Assembly: GCA_045631425.1 (NCBI GenBank) | Contig: JAZQUR010000099.1 | Span: 1-19,138, forward strand | Direction of reading: 5' to 3' | DNA from: Treponema_I sp045631425 | Lineage (GTDB): Bacteria; Spirochaetota; Spirochaetia; Treponematales; Treponemataceae | Length of the DNA: 19,138 nucleotides | Shown: positions 1-8,340 of the stretch, in pieces | Position numbering within the stretch: position 1 is the first letter of the stretch | Layout: every line of letters starts with the position of its first letter | The notes under the pieces: generated by a model | Database searches by the model: none | Seen by the model: the letters and a program-made list of their open reading frames with translations, nothing else | What the model was told of the DNA's origin: nothing | Position numbers and translations under genes: made by a program

Positions 1-240
1 AATGCTTTGCCCCATAAACAAAATCGTAACAGTTCCATGAGCAATCCCCGTTGGAATAACCTTGTTAAAAATCCGAATAACATCCTCAGGCTTAGCGTTG
101 GTGGCAATATCGTAATCCGAAGCCGGCTTCCCAAGAATCAAATCCCGAACAGCCCCACCAACTAAAAAAGCTTCGTATCCATTTTGAGTAAAAATCTTAT
201 TAACTTTGCGTAAAATCTCTGGAATCTCAATATTTTTCAT
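1..240 (-). CDS. CCA tRNA nucleotidyltransferase / poly(A) polymerase, N-terminal part (cut by window edge)
   Basis: Class II nucleotidyltransferase of the CCA-adding/poly(A) polymerase family, which completes or extends RNA 3' ends in the cytoplasm. Only the first 80 residues lie in the window. They carry the family head: GG at residues 28-29 followed by VRD (31-33), then the metal-binding DYD at 42-44, and a HGTVT strand near 69-73. CCA-adding enzyme and PcnB cannot be told apart from this fragment, so no symbol is given. I chose the ATG at 240 because the conserved head starts about 25 residues later, as usual, and a -35/-10 pair ends seven bases before it. The frame stays open upstream as far as a GTG at 426 (62 more codons) through a GC-rich island, so a longer product cannot be excluded. 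The family call is firm; the start is moderately sure. Confidence 0.88.
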   Translation of the reverse strand, partial: MKNIEIPEILRKVNKIFTQNGYEAFLVGGAVRDLILGKPASDYDIATNAKPEDVIRIFNKVIPTGIAHGTVTILFMGQSI

Positions 241-247
241 CCCTTCT

Positions 248-276
248 AGTATACAAATCTTAAAAAAACTAAACAA
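248..276 (-). promoter_or_regulatory. Putative promoter of the CCA/poly(A) polymerase gene, leaderless arrangement
   Basis: On the minus strand TTGTTT (276-271) is followed after 17 bases by TATACT (253-248). The ATG starts seven bases after the -10 box, so transcription would begin at or beside the start codon. AGAAGGG lies directly against the ATG, too close to act as a normal ribosome binding site. Seen in sequence; function inferred. Confidence 0.5.
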
Positions 277-288
277 GTGGAATTTATT

Positions 289-426
289 GAGCCACATTAT
301 CCCCTTTGTTCCAGCCAAACGGGGTTCCCTAACGGTCATCCTCCTCACAAGAAACAAAGTTTCTTGTTCCGGTGGACTATCGCCCCTAATGTCCGGGCTA
401 GGCTTATAATCAACAAAAGATTTCAC
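289..426 (-). repeat. GC-rich island, suspected dispersed repeat element, open in frame with the downstream gene
   Basis: This stretch between the polymerase gene and icd is clearly richer in G+C than its AT-rich surroundings. On the minus strand it is open from a GTG at 424-426 through to the ATG at 240. It would encode a Pro/Arg/Glu-rich peptide containing GDSPPEQETLFLVRRM and TVREPRLAGTKG. A GGGGAGG sits 14 bases before that GTG, which is long spacing. A perfect 9-bp hairpin lies inside. Composition, hairpin and open frame suggest a small mobile or dispersed element inserted upstream of the gene, or a real N-terminal extension. Only one copy is visible here, so the repeat call is inference. 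Confidence 0.35.
347..367. other. Perfect 9-bp inverted repeat within the GC-rich island
   Basis: ACAAGAAAC (347-355), loop AAA, GTTTCTTGT (359-367). There is no T-run on either side, so it is not a typical intrinsic terminator. It may be a structural feature of the suspected element. Confidence 0.6.
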
Positions 427-447
427 AGTTCTAAATTATTCCTCCCC

Positions 448-477
448 TTGAGTTTTATACAAAAAATATGTTATTGT
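448..477 (+). promoter_or_regulatory. Weak candidate promoter of icd
   Basis: TTGAGT (448-453), 18 bases, TATTGT (472-477), leaving a leader of about 28 bases before the icd ATG. It is the best pair in the gap but a poor match to consensus. The rest of 241-511 holds the polymerase promoter and the GC-rich island; I see no further gene there. Confidence 0.3.
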
Positions 478-511
478 TAGACATCAAATTAGAAAATTAC
501 TGGAGAATTTT

Positions 512-1711
512 ATGTCTAAAATTCAAATGAAAAATGCTATCGCTGAACTTGATGGCGATGAAATGACTCGTGTTTTATGGGAAGTTATTAAAGAAAAATT
601 GTTGACTCCATTTGTGGATTTAAAAGTTGAATATTTTGATTTAGGCTTAAAATCAAGAGATGATTCTAACGATGCAATCACTTATGAAGCAGCAGCTGCA
701 ATCAAAAGATTAGGTGTTGGTGTAAAATGTGCTACAATCACATCTAATGCAGCTCGTATGAAAGAATACAATCTAAAACAACTAACACCAAGTCCAAACG
801 GAATTATCCGTGCTGAACTTGATGGAACAGTTTTTAGAAAGCCAATTATCGTAAAAAATGTAAAACCAGCTGTAAAATCATGGGAAAAACCATTTATCAT
901 GGGACGTCACGCTTATGGCGATGTTTACAAAAACTGCGAAATGTATGTTGACGGTCCTGGAAAAGCAGAACTAGTTTTTACAGATGCAAATGGAAATGAA
1001 ACTCGCAAAACAATTATGGAAATGAAAGGTCCTGGTATCCTTCAAGGAATGCACAACCTAGATTCTTCTATCACAAGTTTTGCTCGTTGTTGTTTCCGCT
1101 ATGCATTAGACGAAAAAGTTGATGTTTGGTTTGCAACAAAAGACACAATTTCAAAAACTTATGACGGACGTTTCAAAGAAATCTTCCAACAAGTTTTCGA
1201 TGCTGAATTCAAAGCTGATTTTGAAAAAGCTGGATTAACATATTTCTACACATTGATTGACGATGCTGTTGCTCGTGTTATGAAAAGTTCTGGTGGAATT
1301 CTTTGGGCTTGTAAAAACTACGACGGTGACGTTATGAGTGATATGGTTGCTTCTGCTACTGGAAGTCTTTCAATGATGACATCTGTTCTTGTTAGCCCAG
1401 ACGGAAACTTTGAATACGAAGCTGCTCACGGAACAGTTCAAAGACACTACTATCGCTATTTGAAAGGCGAAAAAACATCTACAAACCCAATCGCTTTGAT
1501 TTTCGCTTGGACAGGTGCTTTAGCAAAACGTGCTGAGTTGGACAACACTCCAGAACTTGGTGATTTTGCAAAAAAACTAGAAAAAGCAACTATCGACTTG
1601 ATTGAAGAAGGCGTTATGACAGGAGACCTAAAAGCTCTTGCAGACCCAGAACCAAAAGAAGTTCTAAATTCTTGGGATTTTATCGATAGAATCGCTGCTA
1701 AATTACAATAA
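512..1711 (+). CDS. icd: Isocitrate dehydrogenase, NADP-dependent, dimeric eukaryote-like type
   Basis: Oxidatively decarboxylates isocitrate to 2-oxoglutarate in the cytoplasm, making NADPH and supplying the glutamate carbon skeleton. At 399 residues it fits the dimeric type II NADP enzymes. The substrate loop SPNGIIR is at residues 94-100, followed by the GTVFRKPI strand. The metal ligands fall in DD at 250-251 and KNYDGDVMSD at 268-277. The coenzyme loop AAHGTV (304-309) and GEKTSTNPIA (319-328) are intact, with no broken catalytic position. GGAGA at 502-506 sits six bases before the ATG and fixes the start. The gene stands alone between a GC-rich upstream region and a strong terminator. 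In an organism that may lack a full TCA cycle it would serve biosynthesis (inference). Confidence 0.96.
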   Translation: MSKIQMKNAIAELDGDEMTRVLWEVIKEKLLTPFVDLKVEYFDLGLKSRDDSNDAITYEAAAAIKRLGVGVKCATITSNAARMKEYNLKQLTPSPNGIIRAELDGTVFRKPIIVKNVKPAVKSWEKPFIMGRHAYGDVYKNCEMYVDGPGKAELVFTDANGNETRKTIMEMKGPGILQGMHNLDSSITSFARCCFRYALDEKVDVWFATKDTISKTYDGRFKEIFQQVFDAEFKADFEKAGLTYFYTLIDDAVARVMKSSGGILWACKNYDGDVMSDMVASATGSLSMMTSVLVSPDGNFEYEAAHGTVQRHYYRYLKGEKTSTNPIALIFAWTGALAKRAELDNTPELGDFAKKLEKATIDLIEEGVMTGDLKALADPEPKEVLNSWDFIDRIAAKLQ

Positions 1712-1751
1712 GGTTTAACGCAAATCGCAAAACCCAAATAATAGCATACAA

Positions 1752-1785
1752 AAAAAGCTCTGTAGTTTATTCTACAGAGCTTTTT
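1752..1785. terminator. Bidirectional intrinsic terminator between icd and the MBL gene
   Basis: Stem GCTCTGTAG (1757-1765), six-base loop, CTACAGAGC (1772-1780), flanked by A5 on the left and T5 on the right. It reads as a hairpin plus U-tract on both strands, so it can end icd (+) and the convergent operon (-). The 51 bases from here to 1836 hold nothing else I recognise. Confidence 0.88.
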
Positions 1786-1836
1786 GTTTGACAAATCTTG
1801 ATAAAAGGACTTGAATGTCGTGTTCTTTTATCACAT

Positions 1837-2415
1837 TTATTTTTCCAGTTCTGGAAGTCCTAAGTTCAAATTGAAAAGTCTTTCAGCTTCTAGACTAGTT
1901 GGAGGTCCATGACCTGGTAAAAACACTGTTCCTTCTTGCTGAGAAAAGATTTTCGTTTGCACATTTGCAATCAAAGTTTTTTTTGCATAATTATTGTTTG
2001 TACCACCAATGTGACCAGCAGAAAGCGTATCCCCTGTAAAAAGAATATTCTCGATTTTGTAGCACATAGAGTCGGTAGAATGACCCGGAACAGACAAATA
2101 TCCCACCGTAAATCCTGCAATTCTAAAAACACCGTCTCCTTTTAAAACGATGGTGTCTTTTCCTGCAGCTTGTGGATCTGCTGCATAAATTCGTGGCGTA
2201 TAAATTTTAAGCAAAGTTTCCAAGCCTTTGGTATGACTTCCGTGATTGTGGGTAATCAAAACAGCCACCAAATTGTATTGCTCATTTTCTATATGTTCAA
2301 TAATCTCTTTTGTAACTTTTCCCGGATCAACGATTATAGCTTCTTTTAATTCCGGATTTGTTATTATGTAACAATTTGAATATCCTTCAAGATTTAAGTG
2401 AAAGTAGATTTTCAT
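1837..2415 (-). CDS. Metallo-beta-lactamase-fold hydrolase with altered HxHxDH motif
   Basis: A 192-residue single-domain MBL-fold protein like the small glyoxalase II-type thioester hydrolases; the substrate is unknown. The fold's metal positions are recognisable: THNHGSH at 55-61, PGHS with His112, FTGD with Asp129 and LPGHG with His169. In the canonical HxHxDH motif the fifth position is Asp; here it is Ser60. One ligand of the second zinc is therefore missing, so the site may hold one metal or be catalytically changed. There is no signal peptide, so it is cytoplasmic. The ATG overlaps the stop of the pentapeptide gene by four bases (ATGA), which implies translational coupling. Fold assignment is firm; activity is unknown. 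Confidence 0.85.
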   Translation of the reverse strand: MKIYFHLNLEGYSNCYIITNPELKEAIIVDPGKVTKEIIEHIENEQYNLVAVLITHNHGSHTKGLETLLKIYTPRIYAADPQAAGKDTIVLKGDGVFRIAGFTVGYLSVPGHSTDSMCYKIENILFTGDTLSAGHIGGTNNNYAKKTLIANVQTKIFSQQEGTVFLPGHGPPTSLEAERLFNLNLGLPELEK

Positions 2416-3047
2416 TGTTCAACCTCACTTAAAGGAGTTGAGAAAATTGCTTCTCTTGTATTTGAAAGCTTGAAAGATACATTTGATTTATTTATTTCTA
2501 CAAAGTTTGTACGCTTAATGTTACAGTTTCTAAATGAAGTATCAACTAGATGAGCTCGGATAAAACGTGAGTTATATAAGTCTGAATCATCAAAAGAAGA
2601 TTGATATGACTGAATTCCACAAAAATTGTTTTGAACTAAATCTGAATTGGTAAACAGAACGTGAGCAAACTTTGCCCCAGCCAAGGATACAAACTGCAAA
2701 TTAGAGTTAATCAAGTTACAATCTGCAAAAACTGAAAAATCGAAAGAAGAAATTCTTGAACGGAAATTTTCTGAGTGGATATTTGCAAATGTACAATGTT
2801 GCATATTGCAGCCGTAAAATCGTTTACCTGAAAAATCATGATTTTCAAAATTTAAACCGTAGGCAGAGAGTCCAACAATTTTATCATGATTTTTAATATA
2901 ATTTATTAAATCATATTTATAACTTTGTATATCAGGATGATGTTTTAAGCAAAAAGAATTGGTTGCGTCAATTTCACCGTTTGGCAAAATTCTTGAAAGT
3001 GCGAAGTTATGACATCCAGGTTTGCTACAAAATTCGTGAGTAAACAT
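2412..3047 (-). CDS. Pentapeptide-repeat protein with N-terminal Cys/His cluster
   Basis: A 211-residue cytoplasmic protein. The first 40 residues contain Cys7, Cys12, Cys33 and His36/His37, spaced as in a small zinc-binding knuckle. From about residue 65 to 195 the sequence falls into five-residue steps with a Phe or Leu at the centre (for example FENHDFSGKRFYGCNM), the pattern of a right-handed quadrilateral beta-helix. Pentapeptide-repeat proteins include DNA mimics that protect gyrase, but most have no known role and nothing here assigns one. No Shine-Dalgarno site precedes the ATG. A promoter ends six bases before it, so the mRNA is probably leaderless. The gene is first in an operon with the MBL hydrolase. 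Confidence 0.8.
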   Translation of the reverse strand: MFTHEFCSKPGCHNFALSRILPNGEIDATNSFCLKHHPDIQSYKYDLINYIKNHDKIVGLSAYGLNFENHDFSGKRFYGCNMQHCTFANIHSENFRSRISSFDFSVFADCNLINSNLQFVSLAGAKFAHVLFTNSDLVQNNFCGIQSYQSSFDDSDLYNSRFIRAHLVDTSFRNCNIKRTNFVEINKSNVSFKLSNTREAIFSTPLSEVEQ

Positions 3048-3053
3048 ACTAAT

Positions 3054-3082
3054 ATGTTAGGTCATTGCATTAAATTAGTCAA
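3054..3082 (-). promoter_or_regulatory. Promoter of the pentapeptide-MBL operon, leaderless arrangement
   Basis: Minus strand TTGACT (3082-3077), 17 bases, TAACAT (3059-3054), then six bases to the ATG at 3047. The -35 box is near consensus. The predicted start of transcription coincides with the start codon. Confidence 0.6.
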
Positions 3083-3093
3083 ATAGATAATAT
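3065..3093 (+). promoter_or_regulatory. Promoter of murI
   Basis: TTGCAT (3065-3070), 17 bases, TAATAT (3088-3093), giving a leader of about 20 bases with GGAG at 3112-3115 before the TTG start. It interleaves with the opposite-facing promoter, so polymerase binding at the two should be mutually exclusive (inference). Confidence 0.5.
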
Positions 3094-3121
3094 ATAAATA
3101 TATAGTTTTTTGGAGTAATAA

Positions 3122-3964
3122 TTGATTGATAAAAAAATAAATCCTGCAAATGAACATAGTCCTATAGATTTTGCTTTTCTTGATTCGGGAACTGGCGGAA
3201 TTCCTTATATGCTTTATCTAAAGGAAAAACATCCAGAGATAAAATGCGTTTATCTCGGTGATACTGCGAATTTCCCCTATGGCGAAAAAAATCAAAGTGA
3301 TATTTGCGAATGTGCGAAAAAAGCCTGTGAACTTTTAATCAACAAATTTTCTCCTTCTGCTATTGTTATTGCTTGTAACACAATTTCTGTAACAGCTCTA
3401 GATTTTTTGCGGGAAACTTTTCCAGAAACACCTTTTGTAGGAACTGTTCCAGCTATAAAACTTGCATCTGCAGTTAGCAAAAATCGCCGAATTGGGTTAC
3501 TTGCTACAAATCAGTCTGTAAACAATGAATATACTCAAAAATTAATCCAAGATTTTGCTGATGATTGTTACGTTGCAAAAATGGGCAACCCAGAATTAAT
3601 CAATTTTATCGAAAAATCCCTTTTTACTGCCACCGAATCTGAAATCAAAGATGCAATTTTGCCTTCTGTGGATTTTTTCCAAAAAGAAAATGTTGATACA
3701 ATAATCTTAGGTTGTACTCACTTTTTGCATTTATCAAAAGAAATTGCTCATTACGCTGGAAATGATATTCAAGTTGTGGATTCTCGTGAAGGTGTTGCAA
3801 ATCAAGCTTTACGGATTTATGCACAAACCAAAAATCAGAAAGAGATAAAAAATCTTGAAGTAAAAGATAAAACTTTTTTTGTGACTTCTGAGAAAATCTC
3901 TAAAAACGAATACGAGATTTTATCTAGAGAACTTGATTTGCCATACGGCGGATTGTTATCCTAA
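3122..3964 (+). CDS. murI: Glutamate racemase
   Basis: Interconverts L- and D-glutamate in the cytoplasm, supplying D-Glu for the peptidoglycan stem peptide. It has 280 residues, normal for the family. The head motif DSGTGGIPYM (21-30), GDTANFPYG (46-54), the first catalytic cysteine in ACNTIS (Cys85) and the second in LGCTHF (Cys198) are all present. Both cysteines of the two-base mechanism are therefore intact. The start is a TTG at 3122, chosen because GGAG (3112-3115) lies six bases upstream and no ATG occurs before the DSG motif. It is divergent from the pentapeptide operon and convergent with the dinB ORF, with only 23 bases between the two stop codons. Confidence 0.95.
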   Translation: MIDKKINPANEHSPIDFAFLDSGTGGIPYMLYLKEKHPEIKCVYLGDTANFPYGEKNQSDICECAKKACELLINKFSPSAIVIACNTISVTALDFLRETFPETPFVGTVPAIKLASAVSKNRRIGLLATNQSVNNEYTQKLIQDFADDCYVAKMGNPELINFIEKSLFTATESEIKDAILPSVDFFQKENVDTIILGCTHFLHLSKEIAHYAGNDIQVVDSREGVANQALRIYAQTKNQKEIKNLEVKDKTFFVTSEKISKNEYEILSRELDLPYGGLLS

Positions 3965-3967
3965 TTT

Positions 3968-3997
3968 TTGCAATTTTCTAAAAGCTTTTAAAAAGCA
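3968..3997. terminator. Weak AT-rich hairpin between murI and the dinB ORF
   Basis: TTGC (3968-3971) can pair with GCAA (3994-3997) around the perfect palindrome TAAAAGCTTTTA (3979-3990). It is AT-rich, with only a short T-run after it on the plus strand (3998-4001). It overlaps the stop codon of the minus-strand ORF. Termination here is uncertain. Confidence 0.3.
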
Positions 3998-6900
3998 ATT
4001 TTCCCACTTAAAGTGATTTCAAAATCAATTTCTGTTTTTTTATTTTCTCTTTGCTGATAATTGACTACATTATTTGAAATTATAGTGTTTATCGAAGCAA
4101 AGTCTGAAAGGAAAACAGAAACCTTGTGACTGTAATTTACACAGAAATTGCTTTTATCCTCCACAAAGTTTTTATCCAAAGAAAAACTAAATCCGTCATT
4201 TCGTGTAATTTTTTTATACTGGAAATCTTCGTTAAAGATTTTTACAAATGGAATCAAAAAAGCAGTTTTCCCATTTCTATTCCAGAAAATGCTTTCGTAA
4301 ACTGTTAATGTTTTTTCTGGCGTAAAACCTATTTCTGCAAAGTTTGATATTGAGTCGTCATCCTCCAAGTAAAGAATCAGGCTATTATTAAAGTTTAAAA
4401 TCCATTTTTGGTCATTATAATTTGCAGAAAAATTAGTGACAATTTCTTCAAAATTATACCAGTCAAAAAGTTCTAGGTTAGAGTTTTTTCCAAAAATGTT
4501 GAAAGCAGAAAATCCCATTTTCCCAAAAAAACTGATATTTTTCATGTAATTTCTGTTTGTAGCTCTGTAGGTTTTCGTAAACTCTGTTGAAAAACTTGAT
4601 GGAACAAATAAATCCCAAATATTTGAAAAAATATTTCTCTTCCAAGAAAATCCTGTTTTTTGTGATTTCGAATTTCCAAAGTCTGTGATTTCTTGAATTT
4701 TCTTTCCATTGTTGTAGTTTGGCAAAATCAATAAAAACAAATCTTTGTTTGAAAACAAGTTTGCTAAATCTTCTGTGTAGGAAGCGGGAACTGAAAGATT
4801 TTTTTCATTGCCAAAATCATTTTGTTCTTCTGAAAGAACTTTTTCCCCGTAGGAAATTGAAAAATTATTTTTGTTGATTCTAAAAGGCAACGAAAAATCG
4901 TATTCTAAGCTTTGAATTAATGGATTGGAACTAGTTTTTGAAAATTTATTTTCAGCCTTTATCAAAAAGTTTGGAGAAATATTTAACTTTTTCCAGTGAA
5001 AATTTTGGTCAAAAGAAATAATTTCTTTTCGTTCTTCAAAATCTACAATTGATTTGTTTTCATCATCTTGTGGTAAAAAATCATTTTGTAAAATCTGATA
5101 ATATAAAGAATTAAAATAGGATGAAAAATAATTATCTGTGAGAAGTTTATTATCATCATTGTTTGAGTTTTGCATTAATTTAAAATCAATTTTTCCTTGA
5201 TATTTTTCAAGATTTACAGTTGCTGCAAAATCTTCGGAACTAGCGTTTTTGTAAAACAAAACTTGATTTTCAAGATTTTTGTTTTGGGTGCTAGAAATTT
5301 TTGATGTTGCATCAAATTTTACAGGAAGAAAATCAAAATATTTTCCAAAGTCAAAACTCAAACTGTTTTCTTTTGCTACTCCAGATGATTTGTAAGAGTA
5401 GTTTTCAGAAAAAGAGATAAAGTCAAAAATTTCTTTAGATGTGGAAATTGTGTGAGAACTGTTTTGAAAACTTACGAAATTTTCCTCTCCAAAACTGTAG
5501 TCCGCAAAAATTTGGTTTTTTACCTCGAAAACAGAAACTGATAAATCTATGGAATTGTTAATTTCGCCAAAAACATTTTTAGTTTTGGTTGATAAATTGT
5601 AATTACTTGTAATGTTTGTATTTAGAGTTAAGAAATCACCTAAATTATAAGTAAAGTCGAAAATATCTGAAAGTAATAATGCCGATTTTGCATCACTCAA
5701 ATAAATATTTCCAATGTAAAACTCAATATCTGTAACTAAATTACTTTCATTTTTCACAGAAATCTGAATCAAGTTTGGATTTGCAAACTGATTTTTTTCT
5801 TCCAAATCAATTTTTATTTCCTGCCAAGTATTTCTTGCAATTTTAGAAAGTGGAAAATCTTTTGAATATGCAATTTTATATGAGCCGTTTTCTAAAAACT
5901 CTAAAAGTTGAATAGAAATTTTGATTTCGTCAGCATTTTCTATATCATTCTTGGCGAAAATGTCAAAAATAATCTCTTTATAATTCGCTGTAGGCAAAGG
6001 TTTTACGTATTTTTTTAAGATAGAAGTCGAGTTTGCTTCCAAGTTGGAGATGGAAACTTTATCAGCCATTTCTTCATCAATTTTTTGGGTTTGGATAATC
6101 ACGCTATTTTCTGTGATGAATCCTGTGTTTTCCAATTTCATGGATTTTATGGTTAAAGTTCCAAAAACGTTGTTTTGCTGATTTTCGTCTTTTTTCTTAA
6201 AAATGATTTTTCCCTTATCAGCTTTTCCGAGCTTGCTTTTTTGCAAATTTGTCATTGGGAAAAATAAACTTTCATATTCAGTGGAAATACCAAGATTTTC
6301 TGAAGTTTTTGCTGAATTTATTTTCCATTTCGCATTTTCATCATTTAAATCACCAATTTCAAGATAAATGTCATAAAAATCCAAAATATTTCGGTTTGAG
6401 ATTTTTGCTTCCAAAACAAAACCTTGTGCTTCGTAAATCTTTGAGCTGTTTTCAGGAAGATAAAAACACAATTCTGCTGTTTCTGCATTTTCGGTTAAGT
6501 TTGCAACAATTTCGTAGTATTGATTTTTTATTTGAACAACATTGCCTTCTCCTTGGATTATAGAATCAAAGGCAAAATAAGATTTTTCAGAATTTCGATT
6601 TCCTGGAAGATATACAAAAGATTTTCCAAAAACATTGTAATTTGTATATTCCATTCCTGTGGAATTATTGATTTTTATGGAAGAATTTTCAAAATCCTTT
6701 ACATAATCAAGAGAAAGTCCAGTTTGAAAATTACTTTGAAATTGATTTTCTGTTTCGGTTGTAATTTCATTTATCTTATTATCAAAAATTGCTCCAAGAG
6801 AAATTGGGGTAGAGTAGGATAAAAAACTGCTTAGTGAAAAATTTGGCGTAAAATCAACAGAAAAGCCTGATGCGGTAAACAATGTGGGAGTTTTTCCTTC

Positions 6901-8340
6901 AGCCACTTCTTTCCAAAAGATTTGAACAGTGTCATTTTGGTTTGGCATTTGTGGAAAAATAACGTTTCCAGAGTTTTTATCGTATTCACAAAATGCCAAA
7001 AATCCGTTAACGTAGGCGACTACTGAATTTTCTTCTGCATTTGTGCCAATATTGTAATTTTCTTGGGTATAGCTTTTTACAGAAATTGCAAAATCGCTTT
7101 CATCAACAGATTTTGGTAGCAAATAAATTAAGGGGTTAATATTTCCAAGAGGAAACAAACTTTTTATGATTTTTTCGCTAGTATTTTCTGGTGTAGAGGA
7201 TAAAAAGTTGTAGGACAAAACCAAATTTTCCTCTTGATTTGTAGAAAAACTTATATCATTTGTGATGTAAGTTTTATTTGCAGATTTTGAAATCAGTTCC
7301 ACATCACTTAGATTTGAAACTTTTACAGGAAAAACGTTTTTATTTTCAAAAAGTGAAAAAAACGAAGGATTATAAATCCAAAATCCGGTTTTTCCATTAA
7401 TATTTGTGAAAAAATGCTGGATATGATGTTTGTCTAAATCCTGTATATCAGTAATTCCTTGATTTTCGATTTGGAGATAATCTAAAAATTCTTCTAAAGT
7501 AAGATTTCCTTTCTGGCAAAACCAACTTTCCATATTTTTGATAAACTCCAAAAGTTGATTTTCTGCTTGTTCTTTGTCTGAAATCAAAATCGTGGTTTTG
7601 TTTTCCAGCGGATTCTTAAATTCTATCTGGTTTATTCCTTGATAAAACAAAAAATCATCATCTTTAAGTTTTGAAAAAGTTTTATCTTGATTTTCAGTGA
7701 AAATTTCAACATTTTCTAGCGAAAAGGGAATGTAAAAATATTTATTTTCAATGTAAGAGTTTAGGTTGATATTATCAGAGTTATATAAATATGAGCCATG
7801 CCAAGTTTTTGAAAATGTTTCTAAATTATCAAAACGGAATAAAGCTTCCCCTTGGATTTTTTCTGTTTCTGTAAAGTTTTTTTCTATTAAAAATGTGGTT
7901 CCAAAGGTTGTATTTTTCCCCTGTGAAAGTTTTTTCCCAAAATTTTCCCTTCCGTAGTCAGATGATAAAAAAATATCTTTGTTACCAACTTTGATTTCAG
8001 AGTAAATTCCCTTATCAAATTGATTTTTGTATCCTAAAAGAAGTTTGTTGCTAGAAAATCCATCTTGAAAAACTGCATCAAAATACCATTTTTTATCATA
8101 CATAAAATAAACTGATAAACCAGCATTTTGCTTGAACACGAGGGGTTGCAAATCCATGAAAGCGGCCCCATTTTGAAAAGCGATTTTCACAGTTTGGGTT
8201 AGAGAAAGTTCCCAGTCACCTTCCACAAAAAACTCTGAAATTTTTTCTGAATTTGGGTTTTCTTCTTTTTCAGCGGCAAAAGTTTTCTCAGCAAATCCTA
8301 GATTTAACAAAATCAGCAAAGATAAAAGCCCTTTTTTTAT
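3988..8340 (-). other. Exported beta-barrel-like moiety of the fusion (about 1450 residues if made separately)
   Basis: Fusion residues 388-1837. Residues 388-410 look like a Sec signal peptide (FIKKG, then LLSLLILLNLGFA, possible cleavage near 404-410). After it comes an amphipathic-strand region (about 425-620), then a more globular region. Around residues 1010-1260 are stretches reminiscent of beta-sandwich modules (NTWQEIKIDL, later IEFYIGNIYLSD). The last 550 or so residues are dense in alternating polar/aromatic strands and end in GKIAF, a C-terminal Phe as in many outer-membrane barrels. It is rich in Asn, Ser, Phe and Lys. I do not recognise the exact family and assign no function. 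A separately translated protein would have to start at or near an ATA (8340-8338), since no ATG, GTG or TTG lies before the hydrophobic run. Confidence 0.55.

Noticed and set aside
206..480. Two short overlapping plus-strand frames across the GC-rich island
   Set aside because: No ribosome binding site, mutually overlapping, and they start inside or beside the polymerase gene and its promoter; more likely a by-product of an open GC-rich element.
1456..1794. Minus-strand frame of 112 codons
   Set aside because: It overlaps the 3' end of icd and its own N-terminal codons are the bidirectional terminator.
6249..6822. Plus-strand frames of about 100 codons opposite the giant ORF
   Set aside because: Antisense shadows in AT-rich DNA with no ribosome binding site and no recognisable protein motif.
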